This document shows, in pieces, positions 1 through 11,102 of a stretch of 64,000 nucleotides of DNA. The stretch is from Mytilisepta virgata. Lineage: Eukaryota; Mollusca; Bivalvia; Mytilida; Mytilidae. Position numbers and translations under genes: made by a program. The first letter of the stretch is position 1; each line of letters opens with the position of its first letter. The notes beneath the pieces are model-generated. The model ran no database searches. It was given only the letters and a program-made list of their open reading frames with translations, and was not told the origin of the DNA. The stretch covers positions 30,186,001 through 30,250,000 of the forward strand of contig CM051511.1 in NCBI GenBank assembly GCA_028015205.1. The letters are read 5' to 3'.

Positions 1-495
1 GTCATGCCCCACCCCCTCAAATGATAAAATACTAAATAGACGAAATCGCTTGATATCATACGACTTGATAGGCCCATATTCCTAGATGTGCCTCCCGAGA
101 AAAAAAATTTCAATCTGTGGGAGGGAACATATATTTTGGGGGTCTCAAAAGGGGGTGGGGTTTTGCAAAATTTTACTATAGAAGTCTATGGGAAAAGTGA
201 TATAACTTGATCATTTGTGATCTTAACTTGGAAATACTACCTGTTACCTTGGACATTTAAGTTTTTATACCCCGCCACACGAAGTGGCGAGGTATTATGT
301 TATACCCTCCATTTCGTTGTCTTAGGGGGGGGGGTCATGCCCCACCCCCTTAAATGACAAAATACTTATTATTCTGAAAACCATTGAGATCCCCACCCTA
401 TAACCATATATATTATTACTCCTTATGATAAGACGAATCATTTGGTTCCATAGGGGGTCTGAGGGGAGGTCATGCCCCACCCCCTTAAATAGCTA
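1..495. repeat. Diverged interspersed repeat with three copies of a 22-bp motif and a hairpin
   Basis: The motif GTCATGCCCCACCCCC occurs at 1, 334 and 469, each followed by an AAAT-type extension. At 267-295 an 11-bp inverted pair, ATACCCCGCCA and TGGCGAGGTAT with one mismatch and a 7-nt loop, forms a hairpin next to a T run. This resembles the stem-loop end of the HINE-like elements found later in the window, so the stretch may be a truncated member of another such family (inference). No coding signal is seen. Confidence 0.5.
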
Positions 496-1076
496 AAGGG
501 GAGGTGGAGGCCATTGCACCTTCAATAATAAAATATTTTGATAAAACATCTGTTAATCATGTTAATACCGGTTACAACATATAAAACTGCAGATATTGAA
601 TACCATATATCAAACATTTTGCATATACTCAATCTCTTTGTACACTTGCCCAGTATTTCAAACACTAGGAATTCCAAAAATACCCTGAAAGAGAAAGAGC
701 TTCGTTTGGGAGACATTCGAAACTGCATCCAGTTTCAATTATACCTTGTTAATACATGTAATAGGGCCTCAAGGTAACTCTGTTGTACTTTCAATAAACA
801 GCTTGTAATAAATTTAATTTTCTTTTCATAGACAGGTGCTATGTTTACAGTATTTGGTTAGACACTACATTGTTTGGTAAATATATTCAAATACACCCAT
901 TCATTAGATGATATTTAACTAAAATAAAATAAAAAAAAAAACAAGTTTCGACAAGAACTTGTACATTTATATTCTGTTCAAAAGGAGAAAATTCCCGAAC
1001 TTCTCACATCAGAAGAATTAAATTAAAATATACTTTAAACCTTTACTTTTACTTTCTCCCCTCATCCCTGTAACAA
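496..1076. other. No recognised gene
   Basis: AT-rich sequence. Short open frames of 68-79 codons lie on both strands of the same bases (522-777) and show no domain or codon signature. Nothing supported here. Confidence 0.5.
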
Positions 1077-1080
1077 TATA

Positions 1081-1130
<50 letters not shown>
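1077..1130. repeat. (TA)n microsatellite
   Basis: About 54 bp of almost pure TA dinucleotides with one GTGTG interruption near 1086. Confidence 0.95.
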
Positions 1131-1131
<1 letters not shown>

Positions 1132-2089
1132 TTTTTAGAATTGACGAACAAAACCTTAGTAAATTTTTTTTACACTTAACCCCGCCGTACATTTTTTAAA
1201 ATTTGCTCTTAAATAGAAAGTATTCTGAGCTTTAAATTTTGATCAATGAATATTTGTGTCGCTAATGTCGGTGTTTTGTGTGGAATCTTTAAATAAATAA
1301 CAAAAAAAAAAAACACGGGTTATTATTACATTGAAGGGTGTTTTCTGTTTCGTTTAAATTAAGCTATAATAGGTTCACCCCTTCAATACATAAACAATCA
1401 ATTGATATATGTAATAGAAAATGAAACGGCATGTTAAATACATGTATCTTACAAAGTTATAAAAACAAGTCACAACATATTAGGTTACCAGAATTTAACA
1501 AAAATAATGTGTGTATGTTTTTAACGATGTACATTTTTTCCCTTTTCTATATTTTTCGTATTCTGTTAGGGTACTATTTATTACCTACTTCGATCTTACA
1601 TTTTGATACCATTATAATAATAATTAAAAGCAGTCAAAAGAAAAAATAAATTAAAATGTATCAAATATGTGGTATACATTAAATAGGTATGAATATGTGT
1701 TCTTGAAGAGATAACCCGTTACATGTTTATAAGAAGCATTGTGTTTACGCTTGTACAAATTTTAAGTGCAAAATATAACAAAAATTTAATAAATATGTAC
1801 ATATCAAAAATATTAGTAAAATTTCAATTTTTTCTCCCTTTTCATGTTAATCAAGACCAAAATGAATTTACTTATCATCTGTGTTAATTGGCTAATTGTA
1901 TCCAGTCAACCAAAGTATTTAAGGTCTAGCCGTCACACCTGCAGAATTGAACAATTCATTCGAAACGTTTATTATATACAGAAGAAGTCATAAAAGATTC
2001 CTACGGTAAGTTAACATATATCCTCAGATTTAGATAATATGCAAAAATCAGAATTATTGTAGACTCTTGTAATAGTTTTCCTATAATAT
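1131..2089. other. No recognised gene
   Basis: AT-rich intergenic sequence. No open frame, RNA or repeat structure that I can support. Confidence 0.5.
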
Positions 2090-2262
2090 TTCTCGACCTG
2101 ACTGTATTCTACAACATGATGTTTTCTTAGGGATGAATACAATCCGTCAAAATTCAGTATGGACAAAGATCTGAACCTGCGCAAACAAAGCTCATTCGAG
2201 AAAGACATAAACATTGTACGTCACAATTTAAAAACCAATCACTGACCTGCACAAACTCTCTC
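2090..2262 (-). other. Left arm of a diverged inverted pair, possible 5' exon or promoter duplicate
   Basis: Read on the minus strand, this segment contains TTGCGCAGGT and then TACTGAATTTTGACGG followed by TTGTA. The same order of words occurs on the plus strand at 3297-3492. The two segments face away from each other about 1 kb apart. Each later reaches a CAG/GT step that could act as a splice donor (near 2103 here). The arrangement would suit duplicated head-to-head 5' exons or promoters, but it could equally be two copies of an unidentified repeat. No protein domain is recognised. Confidence 0.35.
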
Positions 2263-3296
2263 CACGACGTCAAATACGACGGACCAATCGCTTCGGAAGA
2301 GTAATACATAATGCCCCAAATGATGTGCGCAAATGAAGGAAATTCCCATTCTTTGTATAAATAAATGAAATCAAGTTTTACTATTTCTTTTAATCAAGTA
2401 AGAAGTTCAGCATACAAATTCAATCAATCAAATGATCAATACTTACAAATCGCGATATAAAAAATAAAAACGAATTATTATCGTGCCAAAAAATGCTGCA
2501 AAGCACCGCCTTGGTGGTATATTCAAATGTGGGTGGTGGTCATCAGTACGTTTTTGCACGAGATTTTCTGTTTGTTGTGGAGAGCAATAACAATTTCCAT
2601 AAAAGGCTTGTTGTGTACCCGGGCTTTTACTATCCACGCTTTTGTCAAGATGTGGTTACTCACCTGTAAAATGTTTTACTACTTACGAGAAGAAAATAGT
2701 AAACAGCACGTGCTGTAAGTTACGACAAACAAAACATGTTAATCTAACCACAAGTTTTAAACATACGACGTAAAGCGTGCTCAATTTAAACGTGTTTTGT
2801 GCACATTATATTTAGACATGTTTGAAATTTAAATACATGTATATGATTAAAAAATGATAGATAGACTTATGTTTATGCATTTAAAGTTAGAAGTTGAAAG
2901 AAAGGTTCAGGAAAAAATATTTGTGGAATAATTAAAAAAACACGTATATTGTAATTGTCTTGTTTGGCTGAATATAAAATTTTATTCACATAGTTTGTAG
3001 AAAGATTATGAATAATACTCGAAATAAGTTTTGGAAATGGTAAGAAATTTTTAAATAATCAAAATATCAAATATTTCTCTTGATTACCCTCGGTGCTCCC
3101 ATCGATTCACTGATGACATAAATTTTTATATTTTTGCACCCTACTACGATGCAAATTCTTTCTTTATGTTACAATTATATTTTGATAAAGCATCTAATAT
3201 CGATCATTTATTTTGTTTACTATCGTACACGTTTCATTGTTTACTATTTCTAAATCCATTCACTGAACTGGAAGGTGTGCGTGTTAAACATGATTT
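2263..3296. other. No recognised gene
   Basis: Spacer between the two arms of the inverted pair. Small overlapping open frames on opposite strands (2443-2718) have no recognisable product. Confidence 0.45.
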
Positions 3297-3492
3297 GATT
3301 GGATGTTCGTACAAGTTCAGCGTGACGTTGTCAATTGCTGTGTCTCGCGTGTGAGTGGTTGTTTCATCGTGACATATGCAATTTCCAAGGTAGTGTTTGC
3401 GCAGGTCAGTTTACTCGCCCATGCATTGTCTATACTGAATTTTGACGGCTTGTACCATTTCCTCTTTAATAGTAGTAAAACAAAGGCAGGTG
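3297..3492 (+). other. Right arm of a diverged inverted pair, possible 5' exon or promoter duplicate
   Basis: Contains TTTGCGCAGGTCAG followed by TATACTGAATTTTGACGG and TTGTA, matching the minus-strand arm at 2090-2262. Upstream, both arms also share a GATTGG word and a TGACGT/GACGTTGT stretch. A possible donor GGCAG/GTGAGA lies at about 3488. The reading frames across the shared core both give LSILNFDGLY, but since both copies could simply have inherited it this is weak evidence of coding. Confidence 0.35.
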
Positions 3493-4246
3493 AGATAAGC
3501 TATTCAAATTAACATGTCAAATTTCAAATTCCATTACCGATTTCATAAAACTGCAGATTTACTCGTTAAAACAGTTCTTGAATAATTTCATTTGAACCCC
3601 CAAACATAAATATGCAACAGAAAAAACTCGATCAAAGACAGTTTTTCGCTGAACTGGTTGCGACATCACAGGCGTCGCTTTATTGACAATGCATGAATAA
3701 TTTACAATTATATCCGTATATATTGATATTTCTATTGTATTATTTTCTTCCGAGTCGAGCAGACCTTGCAACTCGAACTCACAACCTCAGTGAAACTAAG
3801 TTAAGTTTGGTACTTTTTACAAAAAAAATAAGACTCATTTGAAGTGAATAGTACTCAATACATGTATGACTGCATGAAAATAAAACACATTATAATGCAT
3901 AAATTCATTTGGGCATAATATGTATTTAACTGTGTAACATAAAGAACAAAAAATGTAATGATCCACCGGACTGAGGGATGGATTCAATACAGCTCAAAAG
4001 ATTTTAAAATGTTGCAAGCAGAGACGTAAGTTTTCCAAAATCTTAAACACAAGTAATCAGCATAATTAGCAATTTTATATAGAATTGAAAATAAAGATAT
4101 ATTATTCTTAAAATTGCAATTAGATTATGTTACGAAAAATGTATTCATTAATTTTTGTCTACTTCCGTCTTGAGCGAATCATCATCTCGAAGTCATAAAT
4201 TAAAACTTAATTAAATTTGAAAAGTGATAAACAAATATTCATGAAT
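3493..4246. other. No recognised gene
   Basis: AT-rich sequence with no supported feature. Confidence 0.5.
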
Positions 4247-4492
4247 CAGTGGCAGATCCAGGTTTTCCAGAAGGAGGCATAAACTTATTTGCCAAGCGGA
4301 GCGAGTCGGAATAATAGGCTATGGTGGGGGGTCCACAATATTCAGATAGTAGTAATGTCTTCCCAAAATGACAAATATGTCTTAGTAATACAACGTCTAG
4401 GGACATTTTTCAGTGTGAAGTTCTTCAAATACAGGTAATATAACATTTTTTAAAGTGTGAGCCCCTTACACCTCCGCCTGGATCCGCCACTG
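4247..4492. mobile_element. hAT-like MITE, about 246 bp
   Basis: The element starts CAGTGGCAGATCCAGG at 4247 and ends CCTGGATCCGCCACTG at 4492, giving 16-bp terminal inverted repeats with one mismatch. Inverted repeats beginning CAGTGGCGGATCCAG are typical of hAT-superfamily transposons and their MITEs in many animals. The interior has no coding capacity, so movement would depend on a transposase elsewhere. An 8-bp target duplication, expected for hAT, is not evident (TCATGAAT on the left, CAGGATTG on the right), so the copy is probably old. Confidence 0.7.
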
Positions 4493-5094
4493 CAGGATTG
4501 TCCCTATTTTGCTTAAAGGTAAAAAATGTAATTTTCAGACAAAGTTTTAAATTTATTCTTTTCTATACATACGTATTTTTAAGATTTTTGATAGTTATAA
4601 GTGTATCATTCCATTCGAACTTGCATATATAACAAATTATAAACCCATGTTGTAAGAATGCTGAGATAAGCTAATCACCTTCAAACCTGTGTATATGAAA
4701 AAATTTGTCAACCCCTCCATAAGGTATATCCTGTGTGTAAATCATGTCCTGAGGTAATTAGATATACTCAAAACAAGTGTACGCTATAAATTTATTTTAT
4801 TATACAAATTGCAAGAAAAATTATGAAAGTAGATTTCGACGCATTATCTTATTATATTGGCATAAGTTTGAACCCAGTCACCAGTTCAAATCATGTACCC
4901 GAATAAATTTAGTCTGAAGCAGAATCTAGGGATTTTTTTTCTAATATTTTCTGTGTGTGGTTTTTGTTTTTTTTTGTTTTTGTTTTTTTTAAATAAATTG
5001 CGAACACTTTTGTTGCAAAATTAAAACTTTAACCAACAGGAAGATTAATTCATGGATAAGGGAGCAACCATTTTATTTTATTGGGGGGGGGGGG
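4493..5094. other. No recognised gene
   Basis: AT-rich sequence with T-rich low complexity near 4930-4990 and a G run near 5083-5093. No supported gene. Confidence 0.5.
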
Positions 5095-5285
5095 TCAAAT
5101 TTGAAATAAATAGGCAGGACCAGGATTCATGGCAAAATAAAAATACAGGATCACTTTGGGTGTGAAAAAAAATGCAGGACCTGGGTCAATTAGAGAATTT
5201 TTTTGTTTAAATGAAAATAAAAATTTAGGTCGAAAAAAAAATCCAGGACCAAAATTTCGACGAACAAAATAGGCAGGATCAAGCA
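5095..5285. repeat. Degenerate short tandem repeat built on GCAGGACC
   Basis: The word CAGGACC or CAGGATC recurs at about 5115, 5142, 5175, 5243 and 5274, separated by A-rich spacers. A minus-strand frame shows the same pattern as repeated PGPA/FF peptides, which I read as a by-product of the repeat and not a gene. Confidence 0.5.
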
Positions 5286-5520
5286 TTTGATCCTAGCCCT
5301 CCCCCATAAAAATCAAACGATTGCTCTCTAAGTTCTTCATATTTGAAATATTGACTAGAATTTGAGAATGTTTTTATCATTTTACATGTTTTCATATTTT
5401 TCTTTTTGTTTTTATTTTCATCAGTGTTTGATACGATAAAATATTTATGTTTTTTTTTTCGAAAGAATTAAAAAACCATAATTTTCTGTGATACTATTTC
5501 TTAGTATTATATCCAACGTG

Positions 5521-7293
5521 CAACGGCCCAAGCCAATTCAAAAACAGGACCTTAATGTAGACCAATTTGAAAACGGGACCAAAAATTAAGAATCTACATA
5601 CACGGTTAGATTCGGCATATCAAAGAACCCCAATAGTTCAATTTTTGATGATTCAATTTTTGATGAAATCAAATGAAGTTCAATTTTGGACCCTTTAAAC
5701 CTCAATGTGGACCAATTTGATAACCGGGCCCAAATATCAATTTCTTGCTATTGCGCAATACTGTGCAATTGAAGATTTCTTGCTATTGCGCAATACTGTG
5801 CAATTGAAGATTTCTTGCTATTGTGCAATACTCACTCACTCACAGTGCAATTGAAAATTTCTTGCTATTGCACAATACTTATTATAATAATTTACACATC
5901 ACGTTTGGTGTGTATCTCTTGCCTTATCATTATTATTTGCTTTCATATATAAATCAGAAATTTAATAATAAAGTTTTTGGCAAATTTCCAATATACATAA
6001 TTTAAAAGCAGTTTAGGTGAGATAAACAAAAAAGCTTCATCAGCAACATTTTATATTGGCAAATTTCCAATGAAGTTCATTAAACTAAAGTTATTGGCAA
6101 ATTTCCAATGGAATTTATTAATAATAAAGTTTTTGGTAAATTTCCAATATAAATAATTTAAAAGCAGTTTAGGTGAGATATTCAAATGAGTTTCAATTAC
6201 CAACCTTACACTGCCTTTTAAATTATGTTTTGTACTTAAGTAATTGTCCATTAACCTGGAAACCCTTTTCCCCCTTTTTTGCACCTTATTCCTTAACGGT
6301 TTGAGCCATAACTCCCAAAGACAATTCTTACCATCCCTTTGTGGTTTTCCAATATCCAAAATCTAAATACATGGTTAGATTCAGCATATCAAAGAACCCC
6401 AAGAATTCAATTTTGATGAAATCAAATAAAGTTCAATTTTCTAAACCTCAATGTGGACCAATTTGATAACCAGGCCCAAATATCAAAAATCTAAATACAT
6501 GGTTAGATTCAGCATATTGAAGAACCCCATATATTCAATTTTTGTTGAAATCAAACAAAGTTTAATTTTAGACCCCGATTTGGACCAACTTGAAAACTGG
6601 GCCCATAATAAAAAAAACTATGTACATGTTTAGATTCAGCATATCAAAGAACCCCAAGAATTCGATGTTTGTTAAAATCAAACTAAGTTTAATTTTGGAC
6701 CCTTTGGACCTTAATGTAGACCAATTTGAAAACGGGACCAAAAATTAAGAATCTAAATACACGGTTAGAATTGGCATATCAAAGAACCCCAATAGTTCAA
6801 TTTTCGATGAAATCAAACAAAGTTTAATTTTGGACCCTTTTGGCCCCTAATTCCTAAACTGTTGGGACCAAAACTCCCAAAATCAATCCCAACCTTCCTT
6901 TTGTGGTCATAATCCTTGCGTTTAAATTTCATAGATTTCTATTTACTTATACTAAAGTTATTGTGCAAAAACCAAGAAAAATGCTTATTTGGGCCCTTTT
7001 TTAGCCCCTAATTCCTAAACTGTTGGGACCAAAACTCCCAAAAACAATCCCAACCTTCCTTTTGTGGTCATAAACCTTGTGTTAAAACTTCATAGATTTC
7101 TATTTACTTATACTAGAGTTATTGCGCGAAAACCAAGAAAAATGCTTATTGGGCCCTTTTTTTTCTTAAACTGTTGGGACCAAAACCCCCAAAATCAATC
7201 CCAACCTTCCTTTTGTGGTCATAAACGTTGTGTTTAAATTTTATAGATTTCTATTAACTTATACTAAAGTAATAGTGCGAAAACAAAATCTCC
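5521..7293. mobile_element. HINE-like element, family C, truncated copy 1
   Basis: Shares long stretches with 16416-17526 and 58267-60881: CCTAATTCCTAAACTGTTGG, CCAACCTTCCTTTTGTGG and GCATATCAAAGAACCCC recur in all three. The core is tandemly repeated with a period close to 160 bp (CCTAATTCCTAAACTG at about 6846 and 7006). Neither the stem-loop end nor the hairpin end of the family is present, and the copy stops just before the expected GACGAC microsatellite near 7290. Non-coding; the frame at 6051-6359 is incidental. Confidence 0.75.
5741..5880. repeat. Tandem 41-bp repeat inside the family C copy
   Basis: Three to four copies of TTTCTTGCTATTGCGCAATA followed by CTGTGCAATTGAAGA. One copy carries a CTCACTCACTCA insertion at 5830-5842. 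The same unit appears in the third family C copy near 59205-59245 and 59770-59800. Confidence 0.85.
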
Positions 7294-8269
7294 CTTACCC
7301 CATTTACCTAACTCCTATTGACTTTTAATAATCGTCGATGCGTTTGTAAGCAGAGGAACTTCCTTTCAAGCATCTTGATTACAGGGATTGTTTACATTGG
7401 ATTCTATGAGGACAAAATCACTCGAATCCGTATACGTAGTGACAAGGGATACTTTGCATCCAGTATTGCGTGTTTTGTATTCATTGATCTTCTTTGTTTG
7501 ATGCGATTTTTGCTCTACTGTGTGTCTTTTTCATACTGCAAGTGGTTTTTTGGGAATATCTCAAAAGTTTCTTTAAAATGAGAGTAAAAAGTATAACACT
7601 TATAATCTTTTGACATGTTGACCATTAAGACATACCAAATTGTTATATTAAGAGTACAGAATAATAGTGAGCTCTGGAGTATTTCATGTAGAATTCAGTT
7701 GCCGAAGTATATGAGGCACACAGTCATGACAGTATAGTCTGCAATTAGGATCTAGTTACATTGTATTATGCTCCCAGTGCTTCTTTTTATTAGTACTGAT
7801 TCATTCAAATATTTTTCCAGTATAAAATTCTTGACAGGAATTGAGATATTTGCATGGTACTGTATCAATTTGATTAAGATGTTGAAAAAGTAGCTCGAAA
7901 TGAACAAAATGCTGAGTCAATACTTGCAATAATTTCATAAATCCATACTAGAATTTTCTACTCATCCCGTAAATTCGTAATATATAATCTTGAATTAGCC
8001 CCCCTTGAGATGTGTATGTTTGTAGTATGTTTATCTCGTCCCCATCTCAGTGTGTGGTTGCTTAGATCACATTATCCTGTTAGTCTTATACTGTAACAGT
8101 GATAGTTCATCACACATAAAATGTCACACTCCTGACATTTTCAGGTTTTTTTTTTAAATAGCATTTAATTGATGAATCGAATGTTTTTGAGATATTTTCT
8201 GCCTTAAATCATATACCAGTAACCATGATCTGTTGTATAGCATATATAAACTAAATCAACCATCATCCT
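7294..8269. other. No supported gene; one unassigned 87-codon frame
   Basis: A plus-strand open frame spans 7318-7581. A possible splice acceptor (TTGATTACAG) lies at about 7375-7384, after which the frame reads GIVYIGFYEDKITRIRIRS. I do not recognise a family, and a hydrophobic tail follows. It could be an isolated host exon or chance; the evidence is too thin for a gene call. Confidence 0.3.
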
Positions 8270-8412
8270 TTTACAGTGGCAGTCAAAACTGGTTCTCCTT
8301 TGTGTCCCATACAATCACGATTTGAATTGTTTGAATTGTTTTATCTGGTTCTAGTCCTGAAGAAGCATGAAATATTTGCAACTGGACGATAAGCAACAAT
8401 CAATCAATCAAT
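8270..8412 (+). repeat. Retroelement-like 3' tail with (CAAT)n end, copy 1
   Basis: Matches 29845-29975 over GACAGTCAAAA-type sequence, CCTTTTGTGTCCCAT, GAAGAAGCAT and ACTGGAC followed by AGCAACAATCAATCA. A tandem CAAT 3' end is a common tail of SINEs and LINEs that copy by target-primed reverse transcription. No RNA polymerase III boxes are visible in this copy, so it may be a LINE 3' fragment. Confidence 0.6.
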
Positions 8413-9733
8413 TTTGTTCCTGTCTCCAGTTTATTTTCTCGTCATTATTTCAAACATATATTCATGAGGAGAATGGAAATTGTGTTATCATATTTGTATA
8501 TCAATTGCTTTGATTTTTATAGATCTCCATTTAATTGTAATGACATTTTTTCTCTCCTTTCTCCGATCATGATGGCAGACCTTTACTCTCGATTTATAGA
8601 ATATAAACAATATATGTAAATACGTGTGCAAATTGTTTTTAACAGTGTTTGCTAGAAGGTCGAGAAACCAAAAGTAAATTGAACCAAAACACAATGATTC
8701 GTTTAAGATTTGCCTGTACCTGTAAACCAATTGTAGCTCTATTGTTTTATCAAAAGAATTACATATATGATAGAAATTATCGGTTTCATGGGGATTAAAG
8801 TAATAAGACTTAATTTTAACAAATTCCAGACATTTTCATAAAGTAATAACATATGCAAAGTTCAAAATAGAGCCGGGTGCAGACCCAGATTTCTGCTTCT
8901 TTTAAAATATTATCAAAACTATACAAAATGCATTGTGGATTCTGAAGAGTTTTGGCTTGCCGATCAGTACTATAATTTGATTCCAGGTAACACTGATTCC
9001 TACCTTTTTAACTACATTTTTTAATGGTGGGGGCAAGAAATCCACATGGGATCCTTGATTATTTTTTTCTGACTATCAATTTGTCTTGTTTTTACAATGT
9101 TTTAGGTTGTTATTTGGTTTTACGTATCTCATTATCATTCATATTTTTATTTTTCAAAACATGTTTACTAGTATTTTTTTATATTTCATATATTTAACTT
9201 ATTCATTTTTTTAGTTTTTGTGCCCACAATTTTTTCCCAAAGTAATAATTATATTGCAGTTATTATGACCTTCATTTCTAAATGAAAGAACTTTTCGTCA
9301 AATATTAAAATTATTTAGTTTTATTAAAAATCTTAATATTCAATTCAACCACAAAACCAAATTTTGTAATTTACAAATAATGAAAAATTATTTTCTATAA
9401 TAGGAGTATTAATTTTAGTAATAACAATCCAAAAGTTTTCATATTAAGAAAGATGAGTTTTTTCTTTCGGATTTCCATTTTTTACAACAGTGGTTATCCT
9501 CAAAATTAAACTTCACTTTCATTTGGTAACTTATGCAATTATGAAAAAAAAAATTTTCAATAGTTATTGAAGTAACACAGAGAAGCTTCTGCAACTGTCT
9601 TTAACTGCCCAACCAACCGCCTGTCCTACATTTTAAACCATATTTTTGGAACGTTTTGTATTAGACCCACCTTTTCTTGAAAACATTACAAGTATGCAAA
9701 AGTGTTACATCTATTATAAACAGTTGTTACTTA
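8413..9733. other. No recognised gene
   Basis: AT-rich sequence. A minus-strand frame at 8488-8730 overlaps the repeat boundary region and has no recognisable product. Confidence 0.5.
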
Positions 9734-11102
9734 TCTATAATACTAAATTTACGAATTAGCCGAATAGGCGGCAAAACGCGTGGTTCAAAATAAACGATGT
9801 ATGGTTCAGATTATAAAGGTTACTATCGGATTTGACAATCTGCATTTATACATTTTAAACTGCAGTTTTGTTTATGTGCAAATGGAATTTGCATGGACTT
9901 TTCCGGTATGAATTCTCCCAACATATCCCTTAGAAGGTTCTCGAATGCATCATTTTAACACATTGATTTAAATAAACAATTATGCACATATTTTAAATGT
10001 ATTTTTGTTTGAAATTACGGAAGAAGAATAAAACAAATTAAAAACATTCTCCTTCGAGTGGGATGTTTCCGCTTCATGTATTCAGGATTGTTTTTTTCTA
10101 CAATAACGCAATTTCTCCTAACTGTAAAGTTTATGAACTTTGAAGATTATGAAAAAGTAAGGCAAAATTCAGAGGAATTCCTAACTTAGTTGTTTTTTGG
10201 ATTGCTCGGATGTTTACTTTGCACAAAGTGATAAAACCAGCCATTATCCATTTTTTACATTATTTGTCATGTGACCTGTCTAAATATAGCTCTACCGTAC
10301 AATTCCCTGTAAGCTCTAGATAAAAATATTTTTAACAAATGGTCTACTTTATCATTAATGACGAAATTTATCTCGGACATCTTTATAAACGTGGACGGCA
10401 CACTCAGCCACACATTAAAAATGCTTTTATCGTCTATTGGATTTATTTGTGAAATTAAGCCTCGCTTGCCCTGCCCATGATGACAATGAACAATTGGAAC
10501 AATTATTTTCCAAAAATATGCTCTACTTAACTCACGGCATCTTTTGAAAAATTCATCCGTCACTAAGGAAATGTTTATTCATATTCTTTTTCATATTTAT
10601 TCTGAATGAAAAAGGTAATGCATTATGAAATGTGTATTTAATGAAAGCTTTTCATCAAGTTCCAGTTCAGAATTAATTGTAACATAAACATATTGACAAT
10701 TTAAGTGGTTGTATTTTCGTCATAGATTTTGACTATGATGGAACCTTAAGGTCCATTTTTGGTAATTCTACGTGGCATACAGTCTACTTCATCAGTGGAT
10801 ACATCTTCGGTAGTAACAAACAACCATATGACAATTAGGTCACGTTGACCTACATTTCACGCTTCATTGACTTTGGTTAAATTTTGCATTAACATCCATT
10901 TCTGGAATACTACAGCATATATAGACATGAAACTATCTGCTGACACCACCTACTTGACAGGAAAGTTTATGGGAAGCCTGCCACAACATCCACATTGAGT
11001 TACTGTTCCACGAATGCCATGGCCGCAAAAACTTTTTAAAGTCAATATGGCCACCACAAAAAAATGCTTATTTTCCCGCGCTCGCGCGGGTTCAATGTCT
11101 AG
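9734..11102 (+). mobile_element. Non-autonomous canonical Helitron, 1369 bp
   Basis: The left end reads TCTATAATACTAAA directly after an A at 9733. The right end is CTAG at 11099-11102, followed by T at 11103. Eight bases before CTAG is a perfect 7-bp GC-rich stem-loop, CCCGCGC-TC-GCGCGGG at 11075-11090. A 5' TC, a 3' CTRR, a short hairpin just upstream of it and insertion between A and T without target duplication are the defining marks of classical Helitrons. There is no Rep/Helicase coding region, so the copy depends on a helper. A 98-codon minus-strand frame (10267-10563) lies inside and has no recognised family; it may be a captured host fragment or chance. Confidence 0.85.

Noticed and set aside
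10267..10563. 98-codon minus-strand gene
   Set aside because: Lies inside a non-autonomous Helitron, with no recognised domain; kept only as a possible captured fragment.
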